From positions 4,206,001 to 4,270,000 of the forward strand of contig NZ_CP023692.1 in assembly GCF_008704935.1 (NCBI RefSeq): a DNA stretch of 64,000 nucleotides, given 5' to 3'. Shown in pieces: positions 17,486-26,202 of this stretch; position 1 is the first letter of the stretch; each line of letters starts with the position of its first letter. The translations under genes and the position numbers were made by a program. Under the pieces are notes generated by a model that was given only the letters and a program-made list of their open reading frames with translations, was not told the origin of the DNA and made no database searches. The DNA is from Streptomyces vinaceus (GTDB taxonomy: Bacteria; Actinomycetota; Actinomycetes; Streptomycetales; Streptomycetaceae).

Positions 17486-18432
17486 GGGCCGTGGACTTCC
17501 GGTTGACGGACGAGCAGCGCGACCTGCGGGCGGGCGTACGGGAACTGCTGGCGGGCCGGTACGGGCGCGAGGCGCTGCGGGCCTCGGTGGACGCGGGCGG
17601 GGCCCTGGACCGGGGGCTGTGGCGGGAGCTCGGCGAGGCCGGGTTCTTCTCGCTGCGGCTCCCGCAGGAGCGCGGCGGGGTCGGGGTCGGACTGCCCGAG
17701 GCCGCCCTCGTCTTCGAGGAGGCGGGGCGGGCGCTGCTGCCGGGGCCGCTCGTCGCCACGCACCTGGCGGCGGGGTCGGTTCCGGGGGCGGCCGAGGGAA
17801 CGGCCGTGGTCACGGCGTTCGACCTCGGCGGATCCCTCGTGACCCACCTCGGGGAGGCGGACGCGGTGCTCGGCGCGCCCTCGCTCCCCGCGGGCGAGCC
17901 GGTGCCCTCGGCGGACCCGCTCACCCCGCTGCACCGGGTGGCCCGGCCGCCGGCCGGCGCAGGGGCGCGGGCGTACCGCGACGAGGGCGCGCTGCTCACG
18001 GCGGCGCTCCAGGCCGGCAGCGCGCTGCGCACGGTGGAGCTGGCGGTGCGGTACGCGGGCGAGCGCGAGCAGTTCGGGCAGCCGATCGGGGCCTTCCAGG
18101 CGGTCAAGCACCTGTGCGCGCAGATGCTGGTGCGGGCCGAGGTGGCCCGTACGGCGGTGTACGCGGCGGCCGTGACCGCGGATCCGGCGGAGGTGGCCGG
18201 GGCCAAGCTGCTGGCCGACGAGGCCGCCGTACGCAACGCCCGCGACTGCCTCCAGGTGCACGGCGGGATGGGCTTCACGTGGGAGGCGGACGTGCACCTG
18301 CACCTCAAGCGGGCCTGGGTGCGCGCCGAGCAGTGGCGGACGGCGGGGGAGGCGGAGGAGGCGCTGGCGGCCGAGCTCGCGGCCGGGCTCGCGGCCGGTC
18401 CGGCGGTCGGTCCGGCGGCCGCTTCGGGGTAG
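17482..18432 (+). CDS. acyl-CoA dehydrogenase-like short partner
   Basis: A 316-residue ACAD-fold protein, shorter than the usual ~380, with a reduced middle beta domain. It keeps the N-terminal helices (FRLTDEQRDLRAGVRELL), the REQFGQPIGAFQAVKH helix (~195) and the C-terminal QVHGGMGFTWEADVHLHLKRAW. The GTG at 17482 overlaps the stop of the large partner; a GTG at 17491 is equally readable. Its size and context suggest the second subunit of a heteromeric dehydrogenase. The C-terminus is a low-complexity Ala/Gly/Pro tail. Confidence 0.82.
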   Translation: MRAVDFRLTDEQRDLRAGVRELLAGRYGREALRASVDAGGALDRGLWRELGEAGFFSLRLPQERGGVGVGLPEAALVFEEAGRALLPGPLVATHLAAGSVPGAAEGTAVVTAFDLGGSLVTHLGEADAVLGAPSLPAGEPVPSADPLTPLHRVARPPAGAGARAYRDEGALLTAALQAGSALRTVELAVRYAGEREQFGQPIGAFQAVKHLCAQMLVRAEVARTAVYAAAVTADPAEVAGAKLLADEAAVRNARDCLQVHGGMGFTWEADVHLHLKRAWVRAEQWRTAGEAEEALAAELAAGLAAGPAVGPAAASG

Positions 18433-18765
18433 CTCGCTGTCACGAAGACCGGCGGGGCGGGGCACGGTCGGGACGACCCGGGACGCATGTCCGATTACAG
18501 AGAGTTGATATCGGTTTGTGTCCTTGGCCCGGCCCCTTGCGGCCCGGACTCGGGGGCCTGCTCCGGTACGCTCCCGGGAATGCGAGCGGCACGGCAGCGC
18601 GAGGGACGCGCAGTATGCACCACGCCTACTCCTTCGCGCTGGAATATGCCCGAAGCGCTTGTTGTGGTGACTGTATGTCAACCATGCTGCTCCGCAAGGG
18701 GATCACAGTCGGTGATTCCATCCTGTCGCGAGGCGAAGTGTCCGCCGGTTCGGATGGTGTGAGCG
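18433..18765. other. intergenic region before the anti-sigma-like kinase
   Basis: About 330 bases. Short open frames exist (for example from 18487 and from the ATG at 18614) but have no family look and poor codon bias. A TACGCT hexamer at 18567 might be a -10 box, with no matching -35. Otherwise nothing recognisable. Confidence 0.5.
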
Positions 18766-19200
18766 GTGCAGGTGCTTCAGGTGCAGCTGGAGGTAGGACC
18801 GGACCCCGCCGAGGTCGGCCGGGCGCGCCGCTGGGCGCGCTCCCGGCTGGCGGGGTCGGGCATAGGGGACGACGAACCGCTCGCCGAGACGCTGATCCTG
18901 CTGATCTCCGAGCTGGTCACCAACGCGGTCGTGCACACCGGCTGCCCGGCCGTCCTGCGGATGCTCTTCCGGGAGCCGGGCGTACGGGTCGAGGTCGCCG
19001 ACACCAGCTCCCGGGGGCCGGCCCGGCGGCAGGCCGCCGGGGACGACACGGGCGGGCGCGGGCTGGAGCTGGTGGACGGCCTGGCCGACCGCTGGGGCTG
19101 GCAGCGCGAGGGTGCGGGCAAACGGATCTGGTGCGAGATCGACCGCGCGGACAAGCCCGAAGACGGCCGCTCGGCGTGGGAACCGCGCGTGTACCTCTAA
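18766..19200 (+). CDS. RsbW-like anti-sigma/ATP-binding regulatory protein
   Basis: A 144-residue GHKL-ATPase domain of the RsbW/SpoIIAB-like class that Streptomyces carry in dozens. Visible: the N-box ISELVTNAVVHTG (~48) and the G-boxes VEVADTSSRG (~80) and GGRGLELVDGLADRWGW (~105). Such proteins bind or phosphorylate sigma or anti-anti-sigma partners; none is adjacent. It starts at a GTG. The upstream region is non-coding and downstream lies a hairpin (19298-19352). Confidence 0.82.
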   Translation: MQVLQVQLEVGPDPAEVGRARRWARSRLAGSGIGDDEPLAETLILLISELVTNAVVHTGCPAVLRMLFREPGVRVEVADTSSRGPARRQAAGDDTGGRGLELVDGLADRWGWQREGAGKRIWCEIDRADKPEDGRSAWEPRVYL

Positions 19201-19206
19201 CGAGGT

Positions 19207-19223
19207 GTTGACGGTTCGTCAAC
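19207..19223. promoter_or_regulatory. TGAC-N5-GTCA palindrome in a convergent region
   Basis: TTGACGGTTCGTCAA with one more paired base on each side. The core is the same as the regulon operator, but the outer bases differ and no gene start lies downstream on either strand. Possibly coincidental or an unrecognised promoter. Confidence 0.3.
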
Positions 19224-19297
19224 TGTTGATCACCCTTGTACTGAGCGATTCGTCGCGAGGGGACGCCAAGGGCAGACCTTGACGAGTGCGGGTCGTG

Positions 19298-19352
19298 GGG
19301 TGGCGGCTTGTCGTGCCGTGCTCGGGGCGCGCACGACCGTACGCCGCCACCC
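19298..19352 (+). terminator. hairpin downstream of the RsbW-like gene
   Basis: A 10-bp GGGTGGCGGC/GCCGCCACCC stem with a 35-base loop lies between two convergent genes. A terminator is likely but the loop is long. Confidence 0.4.
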
Positions 19353-19390
19353 ACTGGTTCGCGTGCCGCCCCGCCGGCGCCTGCCGGCGC

Positions 19391-20098
19391 TCACCGGGGC
19401 GGCGCGACCAGGCCCATTTCGTAGGCCTTGATGACCAGTTGCACCCGGTCCCGGGCGTCCAGCTTGGTCAGCAGCCGGGCCACGTGCGATTTCGTCGTCG
19501 CCACCGTGATGAACAGGTCCTGCGCTATCTCGCTGTTCGACAGGCCCCGCCCCACCAGCGTCAGCACCTCCTGCTCCCGGCCCGTGATCGCCGGGACGCG
19601 CTCGGGGGCGGGCGCCGGGCCCGCGGCGAAGTCCGCTATCAGGCGGCGCGTGACGCCCGGCGCGATGAGGGCGTCGCCCGCCGCGACCACGCGGACGGCG
19701 GCGAGGATGTCGTCCAGCGCCATGTCCTTCACGGCGAAACCGCTGGCGCCGGCGCGCAGCGCCCCGTACACGTGCTCGTCCTCGTCGAAGGTGGTCAGGA
19801 TCAGCACGCGGGCGCCCCCGGGACCGTCGGCGGCCGTGAGCCGGCGGGTGGCCTCGATGCCGTCCATCTCCGGCATGCGGATGTCCATCACCACCACGTC
19901 GGGAGCGAGCTCGGCGGCCATGCGGACCGCCTCGGCGCCGTTCGAGGCCTCGCCCACGACCTCCAGGTCCGGGGTGTCGGCCATGAGGACGCGCAGCCCC
20001 GAGCGCACCAGGGGCTGATCGTCGGCGAGCAGTACGCGGACGTTGCCGCTTCCGTTGCCGTTGCCGTTGCCGTTGCCGCTTCCGGTGCCGCCGCTCAT
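19391..20098 (-). CDS. LuxR-family response regulator
   Basis: A 235-residue two-component response regulator. The receiver domain (~20-140) shows LLADDQPLVRSG, VVVMDIRMPEMDG with the phospho-acceptor Asp (~70), and the Thr/Lys switch residues (LTTFDED, GFAVKDM). The C-terminal LuxR HTH (~165-230) shows ITGREQEVLTLVGRGLSNSEIA. The N-terminus holds an odd GSGNGNGNGNGSGN run from a CCGTTG-type hexanucleotide repeat (20041-20085). The ATG at 20098 overlaps the kinase stop by four bases, so this is the cognate partner of the sensor at 20095-21318. The signal is unknown. Confidence 0.92.
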   Translation of the reverse strand: MSGGTGSGNGNGNGNGSGNVRVLLADDQPLVRSGLRVLMADTPDLEVVGEASNGAEAVRMAAELAPDVVVMDIRMPEMDGIEATRRLTAADGPGGARVLILTTFDEDEHVYGALRAGASGFAVKDMALDDILAAVRVVAAGDALIAPGVTRRLIADFAAGPAPAPERVPAITGREQEVLTLVGRGLSNSEIAQDLFITVATTKSHVARLLTKLDARDRVQLVIKAYEMGLVAPPR

Positions 20099-21318
20099 CG
20101 CTTCTCCCCGGGTCGTCCCGTCCCGGGCCGTGCGGCCGCGGGTCGTGCCGGCGCGGCTGCGTCGACCGGCAGGGCCGCGGCCACGCGGAAGCCGCCTCCG
20201 GGCCGTGGGCCGGCCTCGAATCGGCCGCCCAGCAGGGTGGCGCGCTCCCGCATGCCGGTGAGGCCGAATCCGGCGCCCGGCGTGGAGCCGTCCGGGAGGC
20301 CGCGCCCGTCGTCGGTGATCTCCAGGGCCAGTTCTTCCGGCCCGTACGCGATCTCCACCCGGCAGCCGTCGGCGCCCGCGTGGCGGACCACGTTGGTCAG
20401 CGCCTCCTGCACGATGCGGAACGCGGCGAGCTCGATGTCGGCCGGCAGCGGGCGCCGCTCCCCCGACCACACCAGGTCCACCCGTACGCCGGTGTCGGCC
20501 GCGGTGGCGGCGGTCAGCCGGTCGACGCCGTCCAGGCCCGGTGCGGGCGCCGTCGGTGCGGGCTCGCTGCGGCGCAGCGCGACCAGCGTGCGGCGCAGCC
20601 CCGCGAGCGTCTCGCGGCTGGTGGCCTCGATGGCCCGCAGCGCCTCGCGGGCCTGCGCCGGCTGGGTCTCGATGACCCGGCTGCCGACCCCGGCCTGGAT
20701 GGCGATGACGCCGATGCTGTGGGCGACCATGTCGTGCAGCTCACGGGCGATGCGCAGCCGCTCGTCGGTGAGGGCCTGCTCGGTGGCGCGCGCCTGTGCC
20801 CGCGCCGCGGACTCGCGGCCGCGCCGTACGGAGTCGCCCATCAGCCAGCCGAGGACGACGACCGGCAGCTGGCTCTGGGACAGGACCCGGGCGGCGGACC
20901 CCTCCGCGGGCACCGCGAACTGGGCGGTGATCAGCAGCAGGACGGTGAGGCCCAGGGCCGACAGGGTCACCGGGCGCGAGCGGGTGGCCGCGACCGTCCC
21001 CAGGGCCACCGCGGCGGGGACCACCAGCGTGATCGTGAGGGCGGGGGCGCGGGCGAGGAAGAGCATCAGGTACGTGCCGAGGAGCATCAGGGCGAGGGTG
21101 GCGAGCGGTGCCCGCCGCACCAGGAGGGCGCCGGTCAGCACGCCGATGAGCGCGAGGAGCGGTCCCACCTGGAAGATCTGGTTCCCCGCGCCGAGGGGGA
21201 CGCGGAAAGCGAGGTTCGACAGCAGGAGAGTGCCGAGCGCGGCGCCCGCCCACAGGGCCGCGACCTGCCATCGGAACGCCGGCCGACCCCCGTCCACCTG
21301 GCTCGATGAGGTGTTCAT
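20095..21318 (-). CDS. sensor histidine kinase, NarL-type partner
   Basis: A 407-residue membrane histidine kinase. About five to six hydrophobic segments fill the first ~170 residues, with little extracytoplasmic sequence, suggesting intramembrane sensing. The HisKA_3 dimerisation helix carries the phospho-His in RIARELHDMVAHSIGV (~200), and the ATPase domain shows ITDDGRGLPDG and GFGLTGMRERA (~355). A Pro/Ala-rich tail ends the protein. First gene of a two-gene operon with the response regulator. Confidence 0.92.
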   Translation of the reverse strand: MNTSSSQVDGGRPAFRWQVAALWAGAALGTLLLSNLAFRVPLGAGNQIFQVGPLLALIGVLTGALLVRRAPLATLALMLLGTYLMLFLARAPALTITLVVPAAVALGTVAATRSRPVTLSALGLTVLLLITAQFAVPAEGSAARVLSQSQLPVVVLGWLMGDSVRRGRESAARAQARATEQALTDERLRIARELHDMVAHSIGVIAIQAGVGSRVIETQPAQAREALRAIEATSRETLAGLRRTLVALRRSEPAPTAPAPGLDGVDRLTAATAADTGVRVDLVWSGERRPLPADIELAAFRIVQEALTNVVRHAGADGCRVEIAYGPEELALEITDDGRGLPDGSTPGAGFGLTGMRERATLLGGRFEAGPRPGGGFRVAAALPVDAAAPARPAAARPGTGRPGEKR

Positions 21319-21466
21319 GCCGCGACCCTAACGACCCCTGCGGGTACGGACATCCGCCCCCGGGATGCATCCCGGGGGAGGGTTTCGGACCCGGTGGTAA
21401 CCAGGCATTCCACTTTCGAGGACAATTGGGGCGCACTCGACGTTACTCAGCAGTAGGAGCAAGCGC

Positions 21467-22042
21467 GTGAACCAGGACCGGCGCCGCCAGGCCGAGGACT
21501 TCCTGCAGCCCGACGAGCAGTTGATCGCCGTATGTGCCTGCGAGCCGGGTCCGGGCGTGCCGTCCCCGCCGGAGGACCTGCTCGCCCCGCAGGAGCCGGC
21601 GGCGCTCGGCCGGCGGATCGAGGAGAAGCTCCCGCGCCCCCTCCAGCAGTTCTTCAAGGCCCGCGCGCACGATCCGCGCCGGGAGGCGGCGGAGCCGGTC
21701 CCGGACCCGGCGGACGGCAAGGGCATGGAAGGCGGCTGGCAGAGCGCGGCGGGCCGGTTCCTGGTCGACCGCGCCAACGCGCACGGCGCGCAGACGGACC
21801 TCTTGGTGGTGACGGACCGGCGCTGGTTCGCCCTGACGGACGTCTCGCCGCTGTGGCAGTCGACGCCCGTGATGAAGCAGTACTGGGAGGTCCCGCGCTC
21901 GGCGGTCACCGTCGTCCGGGCCGCCCCGGGTCTGCAGGGCCGGATGGACATCGAGTTCGCCGACTTCTCGTGGGTGGCCGTCACGGCCGCGACCCCGGCC
22001 GAGGCCCCGTCCTTCGCGGCATCCGCGGCCCGCTACCGCTGA
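21467..22042 (+). CDS. conserved hypothetical protein with PH-like C-terminus
   Basis: A 191-residue soluble protein, no signal or membrane helix. The second half (TDLLVVTDRRWFALTDVSP ... YWEVPRSAVTVVRAAPG ... DIEFADFSWVAV) reads like the strand pattern of bacterial PH domains, which suggests a binding rather than catalytic role; this is inferred from pattern only. The GTG at 21467 has GGAG 7 bases upstream. It is divergent from the two-component operon and ends at a strong hairpin. Confidence 0.7.
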   Translation: MNQDRRRQAEDFLQPDEQLIAVCACEPGPGVPSPPEDLLAPQEPAALGRRIEEKLPRPLQQFFKARAHDPRREAAEPVPDPADGKGMEGGWQSAAGRFLVDRANAHGAQTDLLVVTDRRWFALTDVSPLWQSTPVMKQYWEVPRSAVTVVRAAPGLQGRMDIEFADFSWVAVTAATPAEAPSFAASAARYR

Positions 22043-22059
22043 GCCGTCCCGCTGCCGCC

Positions 22060-22087
22060 GTCGCCCCGGCCCACCGGCCGGGGCGAC
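22060..22087. terminator. bidirectional terminator hairpin
   Basis: A perfect 12-bp stem (22060-22071 with 22076-22087) and 4-base loop lie between convergent genes. Confidence 0.75.
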
Positions 22088-22133
22088 GACGAGCAGGGGC
22101 AACGGCGAACAGGGGCGCGCACGGTGGGGCGGG

Positions 22134-22931
22134 CTAGGCGGGGCCGGCTCCGGTGATCACCGCGAAGGTGCCGCCCTGGGGGTCGGCGAGGACGGCCATG
22201 CGGCCGGCCGCCATGTCGAACGCCGGGGCCTTGACGCTGCCGCCGGCCCGCACCGCGGCCGCCTGGATGCTGTCGACGTCGTCGACGGCGAAGTACGGCA
22301 GCCAGTGCGGCGGAACCCCGGTCGGCATGGAGGCGAGGTCCATCATCCCGCCGACCGCACGGCCCCCGACCTTGAACTCCGTGTACTCCCCGACGTCCGG
22401 GATCTGCGACTTCGCCGTGGTCAGCGGCAGTACGGCGGAGTAGAACGCGGACGCGGCGGGGATGTCCCCGGTGCTCAGCTCGTTCCAGATCAGCGCGCCG
22501 TGCTCGTTGACGATGCCCGCCCCGGCGAAGGTGCCGTACTGCCACAGGCCCACGACGGCGCCCGTCGGGTCGGTGATGACGGCCATGCGCCCGAGGTCCA
22601 TGACGTCCATCGGGCCCGTCATCACGCTGCCGCCCGCGTCCGTGACCGCCTTGAGGGTGGCGTCGATGCCGTCGGTGGCCAGGTACGTGGTCCACACGGT
22701 CGGCGGCATCGGGTCCGGGACGGAACCGTCCGGGTTGGACGCGCGCATGATCCCGGCCACCGGCTTGCCCTTGAGGGTGCAGACGGAGTAGCCGCCGGTC
22801 TCCGGCGGGCCGATCTCGCCCTGCCAGCCGAAGAGGTCGCGGTAGAAGTCGAGGGCGGCCTGCTGGTCGGGGACCATCAGGTCGATCCAGCAGGGGGTGC
22901 CGGCCTGGTAGGGGCCGTTCATGTCGGGCAC
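22134..22931 (-). CDS. double-VOC (glyoxalase-fold) protein
   Basis: 265 residues made of two VOC modules (~10-125 and ~140-262). Each starts with a CWIDLMVPDQQAALDFYRDLFGW-type beta-alpha unit and ends in a DPTGAVVGLWQ / DPQGGTFAVI strand. This is the class of Streptomyces proteins annotated as glyoxalase/bleomycin resistance/extradiol dioxygenase-like, with unknown substrates. Two paralogues of the same layout lie at 29182-29973 and 42394-43194. An ATG at 22922 (MNGPYQ) is an alternative start. Confidence 0.85.
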   Translation of the reverse strand: MPDMNGPYQAGTPCWIDLMVPDQQAALDFYRDLFGWQGEIGPPETGGYSVCTLKGKPVAGIMRASNPDGSVPDPMPPTVWTTYLATDGIDATLKAVTDAGGSVMTGPMDVMDLGRMAVITDPTGAVVGLWQYGTFAGAGIVNEHGALIWNELSTGDIPAASAFYSAVLPLTTAKSQIPDVGEYTEFKVGGRAVGGMMDLASMPTGVPPHWLPYFAVDDVDSIQAAAVRAGGSVKAPAFDMAAGRMAVLADPQGGTFAVITGAGPA

Positions 22932-23019
22932 GGATGCCTCCGGGGCTGCCGATGGGGGGTGGACGGCCGCTCCCTACCCCGCCCCCACCCGCCGAATCGG
23001 GCCGTACGGCTGAACGTGC

Positions 23020-23955
23020 TCAGAGGACGGCCACCGGGGCGACCGGGGTGCCGACGCCCCCGACGAAGGGCTCCGGCATGGCCGACAGCAGGAAGGAGTA
23101 CCGGTTCTCTTCTGCACAGGCTGTGGACAACTTTTCGAGGTTCCAGTTCTGGCCCTGGTGCATGCCCATCTCCACCAGGTCCAGCGCGTGCACCGGCAGC
23201 CACAGGTTCTCGATCTCCGGGGGGAAGATCTCGAAGGTCAGGGTGTCGTTCGCCACCGCCGCCACGTCCCGTGCGTGGAACCACTGCGGCGTACGGACGG
23301 ACAGCCCGGGCGAGGGGAAACCGTAGCCGTGCTTGTCGCCCGCCAGGTACACCTGGATCTGGCCGGTGCGCACCAGGACGATGTCGCCGGGGCGGACCGT
23401 GACCCCGCCGAACTCCTCCGCCTGCGCCAGGTCCTCCGGGGTCACCGCGTGGCCGCCCGGCAGCCGGTCCAGGCCCTTCGCGCGGGCCACGTCCAGCAGG
23501 ACGCCCCGCGAGACGATGTGCCCGGCCTTGTCGATCCCGCTGAACTCGGCGCGCGCGTGCGCCGTGATCGTGGACGCGGGACGGCCGTTGTAGATGCGGC
23601 CGGAGTGGGAGACGTGCGTGAGGGCGTCCCAGTGCGTGGCCGACTGGAGCCCCATCGTCACGGCGTCGTCGCTGCACGCCACCGTGCCCGGCCCGAACAG
23701 CTCCTGGTTGATCTGCACCATCGTGTGCAGCGGGTTGACCCGGCCGGGGATCAGGCCGGCTTGGACCCCGTCCTCCTTGAGGGGGAGCGCGAGCGGGATC
23801 CGGCGGCCCGTGCGGATCTCGGCCGCGGCCGCCCGGACGACCTCGTCGGTGACCAGGTTCAGGGTGCCGATCTCGTCGTCGGCGCCCCAGCGGCCCCAGT
23901 TGTTGACGCGCTTGGCGATGTCGTGGAACTCGGGGGGCATGGTCATGGCTTCCAT
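23020..23955 (-). CDS. cyclase family protein (kynurenine-formamidase-like metal hydrolase)
   Basis: A ~311-residue member of the cyclase/KynB-like superfamily. The metal-binding core is THWDALTHVSHSG (~115), with partner residues in the DIVLVRTG strand. Family members hydrolyse amides or lactones, or act in ring closure and opening; in a catabolic cluster a lactone/ring hydrolase is plausible. The ATG at 23955 (after AGGAG, short spacing) is chosen; 23979 and 23946 are alternatives. It is divergent from the SDR-ACAD-ADH operon, with a regulon operator between them. Confidence 0.82.
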   Translation of the reverse strand: MEAMTMPPEFHDIAKRVNNWGRWGADDEIGTLNLVTDEVVRAAAAEIRTGRRIPLALPLKEDGVQAGLIPGRVNPLHTMVQINQELFGPGTVACSDDAVTMGLQSATHWDALTHVSHSGRIYNGRPASTITAHARAEFSGIDKAGHIVSRGVLLDVARAKGLDRLPGGHAVTPEDLAQAEEFGGVTVRPGDIVLVRTGQIQVYLAGDKHGYGFPSPGLSVRTPQWFHARDVAAVANDTLTFEIFPPEIENLWLPVHALDLVEMGMHQGQNWNLEKLSTACAEENRYSFLLSAMPEPFVGGVGTPVAPVAVL

Positions 23956-24011
23956 CAGCTCCTGGGGTGCGCCGGGCAACTGAGGCCGACGAGGGCTTGT
24001 GTCTGGGCGTC

Positions 24012-24021
24012 TGACTGGTCA
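24012..24021. promoter_or_regulatory. short TGACTGGTCA palindrome
   Basis: TGAC-N2-GTCA with the same half-sites as the regulon operator but shorter spacing, 6 bases before the full site at 24028. It may be a weak accessory site. Confidence 0.3.
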
Positions 24022-24027
24022 TAGAAT

Positions 24028-24042
24028 CTAACGGACCGTCAG
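24028..24042. promoter_or_regulatory. regulon operator, CTAACGGACCGTCAG
   Basis: One-mismatch copy of the 15-base palindrome, immediately after a TAGAAT hexamer (24023-24028) that could be the -10 box of the SDR operon. A bound repressor would cover the transcription start. Confidence 0.6.
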
Positions 24043-24064
24043 AAAACGCGGGAAGGGGTCGGGC

Positions 24065-24985
24065 GTGGGGAACTTCTTGGCCGGCAAGGTCGTGGCCGTC
24101 ACCGGCGCGGGCCGGGGCATCGGGCGGGCCGTGGCACTCGCGGCGGCCGCCGAGGGAGCCAGGGTCGTCGTCAACGACTACGGGGTCGGCATCGAGGGCG
24201 GGGAGCCGACGAGCGAGATAGCCGACGGCGTGGTGAAGGAGATCCAGGCCGCCGGCGGCGAGGCCGTCGCCGTCGCCGACGACATCTCGACCATGGCGGG
24301 CGGCCAGCGCATCGTCGACACCGCGCTCGCGCAGTTCGGCAGGATCGACGGCGTCGTGTGCGTCGCCGGCATCCTGCGCGAGCGGATGCTGTTCAACATG
24401 TCCGAGGAGGAATGGGACCCGGTCGTCGCCACCCACCTCAAGGGCACCTTCACCGTCTTCCGCGCCGCCTCCGCCGTCATGCGCCGCCAGGGATCCGGCA
24501 CCCTCATCGGCTTCACCAGCGGCAACCACCAGGGTTCCGTCGCCCAGGCCAACTACAGCGCCGCCAAGGGCGGGATCATCTCCCTCGTCCGCTCCGCCGC
24601 GCTCGGACTGGCCAAGTACGGGGTCACCGCCAACGCCGTCGCACCCGTGGCCCGCACCCGGATGTCTGCGGGCGTCCCCATGGAGCTCAAGGAGATCGGC
24701 GAGCCCGAGGACGTGGCGGCGCTCGTCACCTACCTGCTCTCCGAGAAGGCCGTCGCCGTCGGCGGCGAGAAGATCACCGGGCAGGTCTACACGATCGCCG
24801 GCCCGAAGATCGCCGTCTGGGCGCAGCCGCGCGAGCTGCGGGCCGGTTACGCCGAGGGCTCCTGGACCCCCGAGAAGATCGCCGACTTCCTGCCCGGGAC
24901 GGTGGGCACCGACCCGATGCCGATGCTCGCGCAGCTGGAGGCCATGGCCAAGGCGGCGGCCGCCAAGGACCGCCCCAACGCGTAG
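24065..24985 (+). CDS. short-chain dehydrogenase/reductase
   Basis: A 306-residue NAD(P)-dependent oxidoreductase of the hydroxyacyl-CoA dehydrogenase/FabG type. TGAGRGIGR (~10-18) binds the nucleotide and NYSAAKGG (~160) holds the catalytic Tyr and Lys. The C-terminal ~50 residues (PRELRAGYAEGSW ... FLPGTVG) extend past the usual ~250-residue FabG length, as in MFE-2-like hydroxyacyl-CoA dehydrogenases. It starts at a GTG behind GGAAGGGG. First gene of a three-gene operon with an ACAD and an alcohol dehydrogenase, consistent with oxidation of a hydroxyacyl-CoA. Confidence 0.9.
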   Translation: MGNFLAGKVVAVTGAGRGIGRAVALAAAAEGARVVVNDYGVGIEGGEPTSEIADGVVKEIQAAGGEAVAVADDISTMAGGQRIVDTALAQFGRIDGVVCVAGILRERMLFNMSEEEWDPVVATHLKGTFTVFRAASAVMRRQGSGTLIGFTSGNHQGSVAQANYSAAKGGIISLVRSAALGLAKYGVTANAVAPVARTRMSAGVPMELKEIGEPEDVAALVTYLLSEKAVAVGGEKITGQVYTIAGPKIAVWAQPRELRAGYAEGSWTPEKIADFLPGTVGTDPMPMLAQLEAMAKAAAAKDRPNA

Positions 24986-24999
24986 GGAGCCCGGACGAC

Positions 25000-26202
25000 A
25001 TGGACTTCAGCTTCGGGGCCGAGGACGAGGAGCTGCGCGCCCGCGCCCGCTCCTGGCTCACCGGGCACCTGGTGGGCCCGTACGCGGACGCCCTCGGCCT
25101 CGGCGGGCCCGGCAGCGAGCACGAGGGGGTCGGGGCCCGGCGCGCGTGGGAGCGCGAGCTGGGCCGGGGCGGCTGGATCGGCCAGGGCTGGGCGCTGCCG
25201 TCCGGGGCGTACGGCCAGCAGCGGCTCTCGCTGACCGGCCAGGTCGTCTGGGCCGAGGAGTACGCGGCGCTGCGCGCCCCCGGCCGGGTCGGCCACATCG
25301 GGGAGAACCTCCTCGCGCCGACCCTGATCGCGTACGGCTCCCAGGAGCAGCGGGACCGCTTCCTGCCGGGCATCGCACGCGGCGAGGAGCTGTGGTGCCA
25401 GGGGTACAGCGAGCCGGGCGCCGGCTCGGACCTGGCAGGGATCCGTACGGCGGCCGTACGGGACCCCGCCGACGGGCGGTTCCGCGTCACCGGGCAGAAG
25501 ATCTGGACCTCGCTGGCCCGGGACGCCGACTGGTGCTTCGTCCTGGCCCGGACCGAGCCCGGCTCGCGGCGCCACCGCGGGCTGTCCTTCCTGCTCGTAC
25601 GGATGGACCAGCCGGGGCGGGTCGAGGTCCGCCCGATCCGCCAGATGTCGGGGACGAGCGAGTTCAACGAGGTCTTCTTCGACGGGGCGGTGGCGGCCGA
25701 GGCGGTCGGGGGCGAGGGCAACGGCTGGACGGTGGCCATGGGGCTGCTCGCCCTGGAGCGCGGGGTCTCGACCCTCGTCCAGCAGATCGGGTTCGCGGCG
25801 GAGCTGGAGCGGGTGGTGGGGGCGTACCTCTCCCGGGGCGCGGCCGGGGACCCCGTGCTGCGCGAACGCCTCGTACGGCAGTGGGCCGAGCTGCGCACGA
25901 TGCGCTGGAACGCCCTGCGGACCCTCGGGTCCGCCGAAGACCCGGGCGCGCCGAGCGTGGCCAAGCTGCTGTGGGGCGGCTGGCACCGGCGGCTCGGCGA
26001 GCTGGCGGTGGCGGTCCGCGGGGCCGGGGCCTCGGCCGGGCCGGCGGACTGGGCGCCGGGGACCCCGTACGAACTCGGACTCGACGAGGAGCAGCGCCTG
26101 TTCCTGTTCACCCGCGCCGACACGATCTACGGCGGCTCGGACGAGATCCAGCGGAACATCATCGCCGAGCGCGTGCTCGGCCTGCCTAAGGAGTCCAGGT
26201 GA
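25000..26202 (+). CDS. acyl-CoA dehydrogenase
   Basis: A 400-residue FAD acyl-CoA dehydrogenase. It shows WCQGYSEPGAGSDLAGIRT (~130-150), TGQKIWTSLA (~165), a long middle helix and the C-terminal GGSDEIQRNIIAERVLGLPKE. It begins 14 bases after the SDR stop with GGGAG upstream, and overlaps the alcohol dehydrogenase start by four bases (GTGA). Unlike the 16322/17482 pair it has no adjacent short partner. Substrate unknown; regulon membership follows from the operator at 24028. Confidence 0.9.
   Translation: MDFSFGAEDEELRARARSWLTGHLVGPYADALGLGGPGSEHEGVGARRAWERELGRGGWIGQGWALPSGAYGQQRLSLTGQVVWAEEYAALRAPGRVGHIGENLLAPTLIAYGSQEQRDRFLPGIARGEELWCQGYSEPGAGSDLAGIRTAAVRDPADGRFRVTGQKIWTSLARDADWCFVLARTEPGSRRHRGLSFLLVRMDQPGRVEVRPIRQMSGTSEFNEVFFDGAVAAEAVGGEGNGWTVAMGLLALERGVSTLVQQIGFAAELERVVGAYLSRGAAGDPVLRERLVRQWAELRTMRWNALRTLGSAEDPGAPSVAKLLWGGWHRRLGELAVAVRGAGASAGPADWAPGTPYELGLDEEQRLFLFTRADTIYGGSDEIQRNIIAERVLGLPKESR

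Noticed and set aside
18487..18762. 91-codon frame in the gap before the RsbW-like gene
   Set aside because: Irregular codon use, no homologous look, weak start context.
24012..24021. A second full regulon operator at 24012
   Set aside because: Half-sites match but the spacing is 2 instead of 5; kept only as a weak accessory site.
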